From: Diphasiastrum complanatum
Lineage: Eukaryota; Streptophyta; Lycopodiopsida; Lycopodiales; Lycopodiaceae
DNA length: 64,000 bases
Assembly (NCBI GenBank): GCA_029204225.1
Contig: CM055107.1
Location: 4,723,079-4,787,078, forward strand
Reading direction: 5' to 3'
Positions 53,739-64,000 of the stretch are shown here, piece after piece (the stretch's first letter is position 1; each line of letters opens with the position of its first letter). The position numbers and the translations under genes are program-made. Below the pieces are notes generated by a model. The model made no database searches. It was not told the DNA's origin and saw nothing but the letters and a program-made list of their open reading frames with translations.

Positions 53739-54978
53739 TCAAGATTCCTCTTTCAACATATTGATCTTAGCCCGACTGGTCATTTTTTGGTTTTCTATCA
53801 TCTGTGTAGAAAATGACACTATATTCGAGTCCATCTTGATTGACTTCAAATAATCCAACACCTTCTTTTTGTCCTTTTTTATCATTTTGGTGGATTCGTC
53901 CTTGTTGTCTTTCATCAAAACTGTCGTGACATTCGCCTCGTGGTTACGAATATCAACATCTACTATAGCTATAGCCTCTTCGGGTAGATCACACCAGCGG
54001 ATCACCTGGTTGTAGCGTTTTTTCAACTGATTCTTCTTATTCGCAGGTGACTTGGGTGGATCGATCCTTGAGACTTTCGCCATAGCAGACTTTTGCGGCG
54101 GTTGAGCTGGTACTCTCTTGATTCCATAATGATCTGGATCCATGTGGTGTAGGACCTGTTCATCGGTCAACTCAATCTCCTTATTATAAGTTAAACCATG
54201 TTGCCAAGAGACTAAATCATCGTCCACTAGGTTCTCAATAGGTTCCGCTGACAACCATGCTACATTTATCATATTCACCCCAAATGTGATTGGTGTGTCC
54301 ATGGTGTAACACTTGGGTGAAGATGTGCTGGGTTCAGGGTCTGATTCATATTGACATGCCCGACAGTCAATAGTTGCTAATGCATTTGTCCATCTCACAA
54401 CATCCGACTCTGAATCATAGTGACTACCCTTGGCTGGCCTTGGGCGATCGATTGTGTGATCTGTCATGGATGATCCGTCATCAGCTTTGGGTGCAATAGG
54501 TTTCACCGCCCATGTAGTTGGGTCAACCTTCACAGCCTGCTCTCTGTTCTCGAAGGTAAGTTTTCCCGTACCCCAGTTGTGTACTACTTGCGCAGTCCTC
54601 AACCATGGTTTTCCCAGTAACACACGATATGCAGTTGGAGATTCAGGTATATCCATGACTACAAAAGTGATCACGACCTGCATGCTTGCTATTTTTACAG
54701 GGTTATCGGCAACTACCTTTTGGTTTCACACAGGATTGATCTGTCAGCTTGATGGCGAATCTTGCTGGCTTCAACCCTTGTAAATCCCACTTTTCATACA
54801 AAGTAGTAGAGATCAAATTGAAACCTGATCCTCCATCTACTATTGTTGCCTCGTCCTCGTATCTCTTGTGTTTGATTGGCAAAGTGATGTTGTGTTCTTC
54901 ACTTTCCCATGATGTCCCGATGTGGAGGATGTTACTTGTTTCTTCATAGCCCGTACAATATATGGGCTCAGGATTCAT
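53739..54978 (-). pseudogene. G5 protease and protease-RT linker
   Basis: ILHIGTSWESEEHNITLPIKH, then ATIVDGGSGFNLISTTLYEKW (aspartic protease; D-G-G for D-T-G), LLGKPWLRTAQVVHNWGTGK, and a long linker with KCYTMDTPITFGVNMINVAWLS. It starts at the edge of the leader, with no gag before it. G1 shares the protease variant and linker. Confidence 0.82.
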
Positions 54979-56287
54979 CGATGGTGGGTTCCAAAGTAGT
55001 TGGATCTTGCTTGTACAGTGGGATGCAGTCTGGATCTTAAGGATCTGATCAATATGATCGGCTGGAAGTGAAATTTAGGCCTTGTACGGTGGTTTTTCCT
55101 TGATAACTTTTTACTCCTTGTACTGATTGACCTAAGATTTTGGTAGAAGCTAGATCTGATGTAGATCTTTCCATTGATCTAGTCTACGAGGGTTTTCTCT
55201 TGCAAAAGGGTCGAGGGTTCTTTAGCTATTTTTGCAGATAAAAAACTTGATATCTCTCAGATCTTTGAGAAGTAACTCTCTCAAGGATCACAATAGCTGA
55301 ATCTGGGTCAGATCTCACTATGGAAAGCTCTGCGAGAGTTAACTCTCGCACTAAGTGAAAATTTTACTGTATGTGAGGATTCAGAACCACTATTTTGGCT
55401 TGATCTTCACCAAATCTCTGTACTAACTCTCGCAGGCTTAATTACTGATGAAAATAGACATTCTGAATCGATTGAGAGGGTCTGCAAGAGTTCTTACTAG
55501 AAGGATTGGCTGGATCTTCAATTTTTAGTGATTTTTTAACACTTAAATCCAATTTTTTGCTCACTGAAATCAAACTAACTCTCGCAAGCTCTTCTGTGTC
55601 CTTGTCTCTAAGAGATGGAACTTCAGAATCCTCTACGAGAGTTCCTGCCCACTGGAACTGAAAATTTTGGTGCCTACGAGGGTTCTCTGGTACTTTCCCG
55701 TCTTTTTTTCACTGGGAACTCTCGCACAGGCACTCAGACATCAAACTAACTCTCGCAAGCTTCTCTAGGTCCTGGTCTCACTGAGATGGAACTTCAGAGG
55801 GCTCTGCGAACGTTCTGGTGAAGATTTGCATTTTTTTTGGATTTTTTCAAGGATTTTTTGAATTTTTTATGATTTTTCTCTGATTTTTGCAATCTGCTTG
55901 GAACTAACTCTCGCAGGCTTCTATGCAGGTATGGGACAGTACTCTAGAGCTGCTGCCAGTCATGCAAGGGTTAACTCTCATTGGTTTTGGAGATATTAAA
56001 ATTTGATGAGATTTTAGGCTCTTTTTTCCTCCAAAATACAGATTGGTGTGTTTTTTTTTTGGGTTTTTTGACTGGTTGGTTTGGGTTTCAAGCCCTTAGA
56101 GGTTGTTCAGGGCCTCCTCTACCCTCTCACACCTCCTCCGCTAGCTGTGAATAGTCCAAACACAAAAAATTACAGAAGATTAACTCTAAACTCCCAAAAA
56201 TCTACCTAAAACTACTCTAAAAAACAAGAAATAGCTAAAATGCAGCTACATTAGTTAGTGGAAGCCTATCCCCGGCAACAGTGCCAC
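54979..56287 (-). promoter_or_regulatory. G5 leader with TGCGAGAGTT motif array
   Basis: Close copy of the G4 leader. It includes a perfect 20-bp palindrome, TGCGAGAGTTAACTCTCGCA, at 55331-55350. Other motif copies lie between 55.19 and 55.98 kb on both strands. Confidence 0.65.
56270..56286 (-). promoter_or_regulatory. G5 primer-binding site, tRNA-Asp
   Basis: The minus strand reads TGGCACTGTTGCCGGGG, the tRNA-Asp site with two C-to-T/G-to-A type changes. It sits one base from the LTR. Confidence 0.8.
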
Positions 56288-57115
56288 TGTGGGGTCTTCG
56301 ATCCAACGTTGTAATAGCCATCCCGCCTGTCAACAAGGGTTAGTTCACTGGATAGGCACCTAACTATGCATAGATGCTACTTTTAGTTAGTTCCCTACTT
56401 TTTATCTAACTCTATCTCCACTAACACTACTCACACTAGCTCTATTCTCCCTAAATTAACTTCATCATGATTGAGGGTGAATGAGAAGAGAAGTTGAGAA
56501 TAAGAGAAGAGGAAAAGAGGGAAGAGGGTAAGAGAGGGCGAGAGAGATGAGATGGAGGTTAGCTCAAATGCTCAATTTCATTGCTTATGAAAAAACCTTA
56601 ACTAGCATAAACAAAAAGCATGGGAAATGGAAATAACAAACAAACCACAACAATAGCATAAGCAAGAGTGATTAGCAAATGAGGATGCTTGAGCTCCCAA
56701 AATGATAGTCTTCTCCTCTCTATTAAGCATAGAAATAGATTACAAATGGTGTCTTTTTATAAAGTGGGAAAGGCCCTTGTCCTAAAATCCTATTGGCTAA
56801 TATTTACATTGATCTTATCCATTCATCTTGGACCCAACTTGATCCAAGGGTCCACAAAAAGTACATTGAAATTCACAAGATTCATGTGAGTCCCAAATTG
56901 GACCCAACTCTTAAAAAGTAATCTCTAAGTTTAAAAATGACTTTGGGCCTCAAGTTTTATTTTACTTACAAAGGTCCCAAGCCTATTATTTTATTTACAA
57001 CTTAGCTTGCATGCTCATTGGGCCATGGGCTTATACGTGTAGGATGTCATGCCCTCGCAACACATTTTATTGGACAATTTTATTTATTTACACTTCGTTG
57101 GGAATACTCCCAACA
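56288..57115 (-). repeat. G5 5' LTR
   Basis: Plus coordinates TGTGGGGTCTTCG...ATACTCCCAACA; pairs with 46800-47631. Confidence 0.9.
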
Positions 57116-58125
57116 TCATCTCTTATCAAGAACTAGACGTGGACAATTGTCGAATTACCTGCCAGCAGAAACATAGTTGATTGCAAATGGATTTTCAAAG
57201 TCAAGTACAATGGAGATGGAAGCATCAACAGAAGAAAGACACGACTTGTCACCAGAGGATTTTCTCAGGTATACAACGTCGATTATACTGAAACTTTCGG
57301 TCTAATAGTCAAGCATTCTTCTATTCGACTTTTGCTATCATTTGCTGCTGCAGCAGATTTGGGAATACATCAAATGGACGTATAGACAACATATCTCAAT
57401 GGAGTTATTGAAGAAGACATTTACATGGTGCAGCCCGAAGGTTATGTAATCGAAGGTAAACACAATCATGTGTGTAAACTCCATAAGGCACTTTATGGCT
57501 TGAAGCAATCTGCTTGAACATGGTTTCAAAGGATCAATACTTTTCTTTTTGATCATGGCTACACACCTAGCTCTTCAGATTCAAACATTTACTTCAAAGT
57601 AGTGCAATAGTCTTTTATCATTATCACTTTATACGTGGATGGTACATTGCTTTTCAGCAACAATACCGATCTGATAAAAGAGGCCAAGACAATGCTATCT
57701 TCCGAATTCGACATGACCGATCTAGGCGAAGCTCATTTCTGCCTTGGTATACAAATCCATAGAGACAGAAAACAGAAGTTGGTCTACATTACACAACATA
57801 GGTACATCTACAATATTTTAGTCAGATATAATCTGATCAATTGCAAGTTAGCTCTTTCTCCAATGGAACCGGAACTTAAATTGTCAAAGGACCACTGTCT
57901 TCAAACAATTCATGAGAAGCAGCATATGCGTGAGTATCCTTACCATTATATTATAGGATCTCCTATGTACGCCATGATCTGTACCAGACCAGACATAGCT
58001 TTTGCAGTCAGCTCTCTTAATCAGTTTATGACTAATCCTGGTGTAACACATTTGAAGGCTCTTATCAGAGTCATGAGATATCTTTGAGCTACTATGGACT
58101 TTCGCATTTGTTATGAGATTGCTCC
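57116..58125 (+). pseudogene. Copia C4, right part: reverse transcriptase
   Basis: SSLIKN, stop, TWTIVELPASRNIVDCKWIFKV, RLVTRGFSQVYNVDYTETF, IHQMDV, stop, [51 protein letters not shown]-like TDLGEAHFCLGIQIHRD, YITQHRYIYNILVRY, GSPMYAMICTRPDIAFAVSSL. The catalytic YVDD box reads YVDG (second Asp lost). Stops occur at 57154, 57382, 57517 and 57608. The sequence ends at the start of RNase H (MDFRICYEI), with no LTR. Confidence 0.87.
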
Positions 58126-58545
58126 CAAAATTTTTTTTACATAATTAATGTCACAGTGGATCTATCATGGATCAAATACACAATCATCATAATCTCTCTC
58201 TAGGCTGCTTCCAACACGTGTGAGACAGCTCATTGTACTCATCCATATCCACTTTGGATAAGATCTATCTAATTTGCCACATCACCATTGGTGGTTAGTA
58301 TTGACCTTCTAGATTCCTACAATCCAGGAGATAACTCCTACAATTTAGGAGATTTGACATTTGACTCAAATAAAATCTAAGTACAGTGGATCTGAATATT
58401 ATGAGTGACGGTTCACATGTGTGGATCCACATAGATATCAACGAATTGTATTTACAAGGTAAAAATTGCAAAATCTAGCATATAATAGGGTTTCTACAAC
58501 GTGATCCTTCTTTGTAGTAAATGAATTCGGGGCTAAAGTAGATGC
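58126..58545. other. No gene recognised
   Basis: A+T-rich sequence between the C4 remnant and the BED-finger relic. Contains one CACGTGTGA motif like those of the copia LTRs. Confidence 0.45.
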
Positions 58546-59152
58546 CACCAAGTCGCAAGTTATGGGTTGTAGCATTTGTTACCCAGTTGAACGAGAGCAA
58601 GGTGATGCATAAAACACCACACGAGCTAGGAAGAGAATTGTGACATACAACCCATCTCATGGGATTACCGCCATGAAGAAATATGTCGCTAATGAGCATA
58701 GCCAGATTTTTGATAGGTACAAAATAGAGAGGAAGTCGTTAGATTTAATAGGAAAAAAGGGTCGGAGTGCCTCCAAGAAAAGAAAGACAACTACCTCATC
58801 TGCTATTATAGAATTTCTTGGCAGCCATAACCCTTACAAAGAAGATGATCTAGCCCAGCAACGATTCCTTGAAGACTTGGTACTCTATATTTCCAAGAGC
58901 TATAGGCCGCTTTCTAGTGTTGAAAACCCATGGAATCATAGATTGGTGACGAGACAATGTGGTAGAGTGACATTTTCTTCTCGAAGACGACTTGTTAATG
59001 ATGTCATTCCTTCCATGGTGTCAAAGACAATGGAGTAATCCATCCTCCCCTCCCTTGCTAGTTGTATGACTGCATCGGCTTCCTTTGAATTGTGGATGTC
59101 TCGATCTGGTTTTGATACTTTTGCTCTTGTCATCAATTTCGTAGATGAGTAT
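58546..59152 (+). pseudogene. BED-finger (hAT-like) transposase N-terminal fragment
   Basis: A CX2C pair (GCSICYP) followed by SHGITAMKKYVANEH (finger histidines) makes a BED zinc finger. A basic stretch KKGRSASKKRKTTT follows, then IIEFLGSHNPYKEDDLAQQRFLEDLVLYISKSYRPLSSVENPW, RLVTRQCGRVTFSSRR and PSMVSKTM. After a stop at 59036 come LPSLASC, ASFELWMSRSGFDTFALVINFVDEY, the start of the RNase H-like fold of hAT-type proteins. The sequence is cut at 59152 by the LTR of C5. A frame change near 58600 separates finger halves. Confidence 0.72.
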
Positions 59153-60187
59153 TGTGAAGATTAGTAAAATATTATCTTCCTATCTCGAGTTTGGGGCCAC
59201 GTCCATGGTTATTTCCATTGTAATCTATGTTGTACATAAAAGGTATGTGAATTGAGCACATAACCTTCTAGAATAGGTCGAGTTTGAGTTAGGTATATTC
59301 AAATTTGATGTCATGCAAAAGTTTAGATAACATGCAATGTCTTTCTGTATGCATGCAAGCCACATGCATTCAGTGCATGCAACATGCAAAGTGGTTTCTG
59401 TGATCTACACATGTCTAGACACTTTTATGAGTTGACATGCAGTACATGCAATATCCATGCATGCAGTTACACATGTGGATCTCTGGTAGGTGAGTTAACT
59501 CAATTAAGTGGACTTTCCATGCAACTCCACTATAGGAATTCGAGTCTCTCTCATGTAGGGAAATCTTGGCATGTTTTGTCATATTGTGAATAATGAGATT
59601 TTGGTGTTTTGGACTCATTGTCTTTCTACCTTAGTTTTCTATCATTGATTTTCTCTCTCTACTCGAGAGCAGCCTGTTTTTCCTATACTGAGTACTTAGA
59701 ATTATTTATGACATTCAATTCTTATAGTAAGAAGTTAGTATTTTCAGTCAGATGTATGCCATTGTGCTCTTGCCATAGATTTTTCAAGTGTTATGTTCTC
59801 TGATCAATCTTGTGCACTCACAACACCTCAATAAGATCCTATAGGGTGTGTGGTGAAGTTTACACATGCTAAAAACTTCACATGGTATCGGAGCTTCATG
59901 ATTTGAAGAGGTGAGGGTGTATACATCAGAACAACAATGCTTTTGCTTGCAGGAACTCGGATTTGGGAGAGGAATCCAAACTCGCTGAGAAACAAGCTAT
60001 CTATGGATCATAAGTTAATCAAAATGAGCTTGATCTGCTCCAGCAGAGCCTTGTACGGACAGAGAGCTCACACGTGTGAAATCAGCCCTCATTAATTGAG
60101 TGCTACTTCTCAAGGATTGATCCAAATTTGATGTTTTATAGCTTGTTGGATAGGTATTGAAGAGTAGAATGTGATGCTTAAGTTTCT
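59153..60187 (+). mobile_element. Copia C5: 5' LTR, primer site and leader, truncated
   Basis: LTR 59153-59882 (730 bp, TGTGAAG...CTTCACA), primer site TGGTATCGGAGC (59883-59894, initiator tRNA-Met), and about 290 bp of leader. Inserted into the BED-finger relic. It ends where the oppositely oriented C2 LTR begins. The C2 LTR is a clear relative (729 bp, roughly 85% alike in the part compared by eye). Confidence 0.85.
59883..59894 (+). promoter_or_regulatory. C5 primer-binding site, initiator tRNA-Met
   Basis: TGGTATCGGAGC, one base off the usual TGGTATCAGAGC, directly after the LTR. Confidence 0.82.
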
Positions 60188-60916
60188 TGTGAACTTTTTA
60201 GCACGTGTGAACTTCACCACACACCCTACAGAATCTTACTGAGGTGTTGTGATTGCACAAGATTGATCAAAGAATAGTATGCTTGAAAAATCTAAGGCAA
60301 GAGCACAATGATATACATCTGATAAAAAAATCTAACTCTTTACTATGAGAAATGAATGTCAGAAATTATTCTAAGTGTTCAATATGGGAAAAAGAGACTG
60401 CTCTCGGGTAGAGAGAGAAAATTATACATAGAAAACTCGGGTAGAGAGAGAATGAGTCCAAAACACCAACATTTCAATATTCACAATATGACAAAACATG
60501 CCCAGCTTTCCCTACATGAGAGAGACTCGAATTCCTACAGTGGAGTTGCATGGAAAGTCCACTTAACTGAACTAATTCACCTACCAGAGATCCACATGTG
60601 TAACTGCATGCATGTATGTGCATGTACTGCATGTCAACTCATAAAATTGCCTAGACATGTGTAGATCACAGAAACTACTTTGCATGTTGCATGCACTGAT
60701 TGCATGTGGCTTGCATGCATACAGTAAGACTTTGCATGCTATCTAAACATCTACATGTCATCATAATTGAACCTATTTAACTCAAATCCGAGCTACACTA
60801 GAAGGATATGTGCTCAATTCACACTCCTTATATGTACAACATGAAATCTAGTGGAAATTATCATGGACATGACCCCAAACTCGAGATAGGAAGATAATAT
60901 TTTAATAATCTTCACA
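60188..60916 (-). repeat. C2 3' LTR
   Basis: The minus strand reads TGTGAAGATTATTAAAATATT...GAACTTTTTAGCACG-complement...TTCACA. It contains a dense cluster of TGCATG motifs (60.60-60.75 kb), as does the C5 LTR. It forms an inverted repeat with the C5 LTR, the two ends being 305 bp apart. Confidence 0.88.
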
Positions 60917-60929
60917 CTCCTCCTTAAAA
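60917..60929 (-). promoter_or_regulatory. C2 polypurine tract
   Basis: The minus strand reads TTTTAAGGAGGAG immediately before the LTR start TGTGAAG. Confidence 0.82.
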
Positions 60930-60930
60930 T

Positions 60931-62352
60931 TTATGTTCCTATCAACATAGATTTCGAAATTAGGCCAAGGTTAGACCTCATCTTCATAAAGACATTCTTG
61001 AGTAGAGGCTTGGTCAGAAGATCTGCAACACAATCTGAAGATGAAACATGCTCCAATGAGATCTCTCTTCCAATGACTTTTTCTCTTACAAAATGATGAG
61101 CCACTTCAATATGCTTGCTCCTTGTATGAAAGACTGGATTATTTGCAAGAGCCTGAGCAGAAATGTTATCATTCTTGATAACTGGTAAATCTTCATCTGC
61201 ATAACACTTAAGCTCCAAAAGTAGCCTTTTGATCCATAAAACCTCCTTTGTTGTGGTTGTAAGAGATTTGTATTCAACTTTACAGGATGATAAGAAAATA
61301 GTTGCCTGCTTCTTTGACAGCCAAGAAACCAAATTTCCTCCAAGAAATCTAGTGTAAGCACTTGTGAATTTCCTATCCAACCTATCTCCTACAAAATCTG
61401 AATCTGAAAAAGCAATCAAAGTCAGATCTTCTCCTTCATAGTATAGTCCATAATCCAAGGTAGAAGATATATACCTCAAGACTCTTTTAGCCAACTTCCA
61501 ATGATATAACTTTGGATCCTGCATGTGTTGACTTAGCTTATGAACACAAAAGCTTAGATCAGGCCTAGTCACTGTTAACCAAATAAGTGAGCCAATAAGA
61601 CTCCTATAAAGAGTGATGTCCTCAAAGGATTTTTCATCATCTTTAATAGGAACTTTTACAGTGTGCTCCATAGGTGTATCTATGCCTTTACAGTTCTCCA
61701 TATGAAATTTCCTGAGCATGGAAAGTGCATATCTACTTTGGCTTATAAATGCATGACCTTTCCAAAAAACTATTTCAAGGCCTAGAATATAGTGAAGAAC
61801 TCCTAAGTCCTGTATTTTAAACTCAGTACCAAGTGCATGCTTAGTTTCTTCAACTAACTTCTCACTGTTTCCACAAAGAATGATGTCATCTACATAGATG
61901 AGAAGAATAATTACAAAGTTATCTACAAACTTATAATACAGAGAAAGGTCATATTCACTTAGACAAAATTCGACTGATATGAGATAAGAATTGAGCCTTG
62001 CATACCAAGACCTTGGTGCCTGTTTCAGTCCATACAGACTTTTGAACAAAAGACAAATTTTTGATTCATCACCTTCCTTCACAAAACCTGGAGGCTGCTC
62101 CATGTAAATTTCCTCCTCAAGGTAACCATTGAGAAATGCATTAGAAACATCAAGCTGGAACATACTCCAATTGTGAAAACATGCAAGAAATATGAGTATT
62201 CGAATTGTTACCATCTTTGCAATTGGTGCAAAGGTGTCTTCATAGTTAAGACCTTTGATTTGTGAGTAGCCTTTGGCACAAAGTCTTGTTTTATACTTAT
62301 TGATAGATCCATTATGATTATACTTCATTATGAAAATCCACTTACTCCACAA
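60931..62352 (-). pseudogene. C2 reverse transcriptase and RNase H
   Basis: Open for 473 codons. KWIFIMKYNHNGSINKYKTRL, YEDTFAPIAKMVTIR, QLDVSNAFLNGYLEEEIYMEQPPGF, SLYGLKQAPRSWY, the intact catalytic box YVDD, DLGVLHYILGLEI, SLIGSLIWLTVTRPDL, and RNase H SDSDFVGD, LSSCKVEYKSL (Cys replaces the usual Ser/Thr-Glu context), NPVFHTRSKHIEV, HHFVREKV and LLTKPL. The normal residues between WELVE and KWIF are deleted and the frame changes there, so the polyprotein is broken at about 62350 although this part looks well preserved. Confidence 0.88.
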
Positions 62353-63670
62353 GCTCCCATGTGTTGTTTGACATCAAGGCTTCAAACTCTTGGGTCATTG
62401 CTTCAACCCCCTTCTCGGATTGAAGTGCTTCTTGGACATCCTTAGGCTCTTCATCTGATATGAAAAGTGCATGATTGGAAGTTTCACCTTCCACTTGCCT
62501 TCCTTCTTCATCATATGTGAGCCTCCTTGGGTCAGATCTTGCTCGTGTAGATCTTCTTGGTGTGATAGCTTGAATCTGCTCCTTCTCAAGCCTCGGCCTC
62601 ACCTCTTCTTGAACACCATCAAGATCGATGATTGATCTTGCATGAGTCTCTTTGATCTGAACATCATCCAAGTTAAATTTTTGATCTTCATGGAAGACCA
62701 CATCTCTACTAACAACATTTTCGTCAGTAGAGGGCAAATAAATCTTGTATGCTTTTTTAGTAGATGCATAGCCTACAAAAATTCCTTTTACTACACTAGG
62801 ATCTTCCTTCTTCCTATTTTCTAGAGGTACATGCACAAAGCATACACAGCCAAAAATCCTAAGATGATCTACCTGAGGCTTTTTCTTATACAACATTTCA
62901 AATGGTGTCTTTCCTCCTATTGCAAGATTTGGAAGCCTATTACAAAGATAGTTTGCACATGCAACTGCCTCTCCCCAAAATTCTTTAGGCAGAGAAGCTT
63001 GTAGCCTAAGGGCTTTTGCACATTTAGACAAAGTTCTATTTTTTCTCTCAACAACTCCATTTTGCTGAGGAGTATATGAACAAGAGAACTCTCTTTGAAT
63101 ACCCTCTCTCTCACAAAAGTCTTTAAACTTATTGGAAGTGTATTCCCCTCCACTATCACTTCTTAAAGCTTTTATTTTGAAAGGAAACTACTTCTCTACA
63201 TAAGCTTTAAAAGTAAGAAAAACATCATGAACCATGGCTTTTGAAGACAACATATAGATCCAAGAATGTCTTGTATAATCATCTACAAAAGAGACAAAGC
63301 AGTTGGCTCTTCCTTTGCTCTTAGTTGATGAAATGAACATCTGAGTGTACAAGTTTAAATGGTTGCTTTGTCTTGATACTTGATCTAGGAAAAGGCCTTC
63401 TGTGTGACTTTGCCAGCACACAAGCTTCCAAAGGTAGAAGCTCCTTTGACAGTGTCTTTGGTAGACCAACAACTTTTCCTTCTTTGCATGGATTTGAAAT
63501 TGGGATGACCCAATCTCTTATGCCACAGATCCTCCTATAGGAACTTGGTCTCATAAGCAATATCTGAAATGTTAGCACTTTCCGTAGAATCTAGTTTGTA
63601 CAACTTACCAATTCTAGATCCTCTAGCAATAACTTCATTTTCTCTTGAGATTATAGACTTGTCAACTTGA
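62342..63670 (-). pseudogene. C2 protease end, integrase and connector
   Basis: IGKLYKLDSTES and NISDIAYETKF (63.6 kb), CVLAKSHRRPF, LVHSDVHF, FVSFVDDYTRHSWIY, SEGGEY-like region near 63.15 kb, EFSCSYTPQQNGVVERKNRTLS with the catalytic Glu kept, FWGEAVACANYLCNRL, FGCVCFVHVPLENRKKEDPSVVKGIFVGY, ITPRRSTRARSDPRRLTYDEEG, EPKDVQEALQSEKG and NNTWELVE. Three frame changes (about 63.48, 63.18 and 63.03 kb). Confidence 0.85.
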
Positions 63671-63680
63671 AACTAGTCGG

Positions 63681-64000
63681 TTATCAACTTGGGTACGAGT
63701 TCAAAGTTCACCTGGTGAATTTTCAAAGATGTGGTAATGTTTCAAGATAATATGAATTTGCTGTGTCAGCAATGTTACAGGTTCTCTCTCTATGCTAGTT
63801 CCAAATCACTATACCATCAAGTGCATTTTGAAAATTAAACTGAAAGCTTAGGCATATTCAAGCAACAAAATGCATAATAAGGTGGCAAAGGTCACGAAAC
63901 AAACAGATGGACGAATAACCAGTTTCTATAGTTTTTAATAACTGAGAGGTGCATTGTGCATTTGTAGGATCAATCTCTAAGAATTTCAAATACGTTACTT
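63681..64000. other. No gene recognised
   Basis: Copia similarity ends at about 63680. The rest shows no coding or repeat signal that I can identify. Confidence 0.4.

Larger units (their letters stand above)
46800..57115 (-). mobile_element. Ty3/gypsy retrotransposon G5, full length, inserted in copia C4
   Basis: Two LTRs (832 and 828 bp) both with TG...CA ends. The flanks are TCATT on the left and TCATC on the right, a 5-bp target-site duplication with one change. Joining the flanks restores the copia reading frame (MDKEYS + SSLIKN), which proves the insertion. Minus order: 5' LTR (right), tRNA-Asp primer site, 1.3-kb motif leader, protease, RT, RNase H, integrase zinc domain, second motif block, large extra gene, 3' LTR (left). 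Gag is absent: the protease follows the leader directly. The integrase core is also absent. The LTRs differ at three positions in their first 110 bases, so the insertion is moderately old. Confidence 0.92.
60188..63680 (-). mobile_element. Ty1/copia retrotransposon C2, 3' part
   Basis: Minus orientation: protease end (63.6 kb), integrase, connector, RT, RNase H, polypurine tract, 3' LTR (60188-60916). Similarity to copia sequence stops at about 63680 (YKLDSTESANISD region), so gag and the 5' LTR are absent or beyond the window. It is the least damaged copia here, with a 473-codon RT-RNase H frame. Confidence 0.88.

Overview
The window is nuclear DNA of a land plant. It holds parts of a spliced P5CS (proline biosynthesis) gene and a complete WAT1/UMAMIT-type transporter gene with canonical GT-AG introns. 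Most of the rest is plant-type LTR retrotransposons: Ty1/copia primed by initiator tRNA-Met and Ty3/gypsy primed by tRNA-Asp. Long introns, heavy nesting of degenerate elements and moderate A+T content fit a large plant genome. The divergence of the two host proteins leaves a fern, lycophyte or gymnosperm possible, but I cannot name the species.

Layout. 1-2996: non-coding DNA with a copia gag relic and short repeats. 2997-11352 (+): the last five exons of P5CS, with an antisense copia element (C1) in a 6.8-kb intron. 13.3-15.9 kb (-): damaged copia element C3. 15.86-16.18 kb (+): a histone H3-fold gene fragment. 16.2-20.7 kb (+): gypsy G1, internally deleted. 20.8-21.2 kb (-): a Ulp1-like peptidase fragment. 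21.5-26.3 kb (-): gypsy G4, which keeps only LTR, leader and a doubled gag. 26.5-29.1 kb (-): a DDE-type DNA-transposon relic. 29.5-30.7 kb (+): gypsy G3, 3' end only. 33.6-37.5 kb: a minisatellite followed by the intact seven-exon WAT1-like gene. 38.6-41.0 kb (+): gypsy G2. 43.1-43.7 kb: a copia LTR with its primer site. 44.8-46.4 kb: tandem repeats. 46.5-58.1 kb: copia C4 split by a complete-length 10.3-kb gypsy, G5 (-). 58.5-59.2 kb: a BED-finger transposase relic. 59.2-63.7 kb: two related copia copies meeting head to head (C5 +, C2 -).

The most interesting material is in the gypsy elements. G5, G3 and G2 each carry remains of an extra gene between pol and the 3' LTR. Its C-terminal domain is conserved across elements whose LTRs differ. 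In G5 this gene has a TATA box of its own. The untranslated leaders of G1 and of G4/G5 are filled with a short TGCGAG-type motif alternating on both strands, and the same motif recurs upstream of the extra gene. G4 (gag only) and G5 (no gag; protease, RT and the extra gene) have complementary coding capacity. None of the elements looks autonomous now, because all have stops, frameshifts or deletions.
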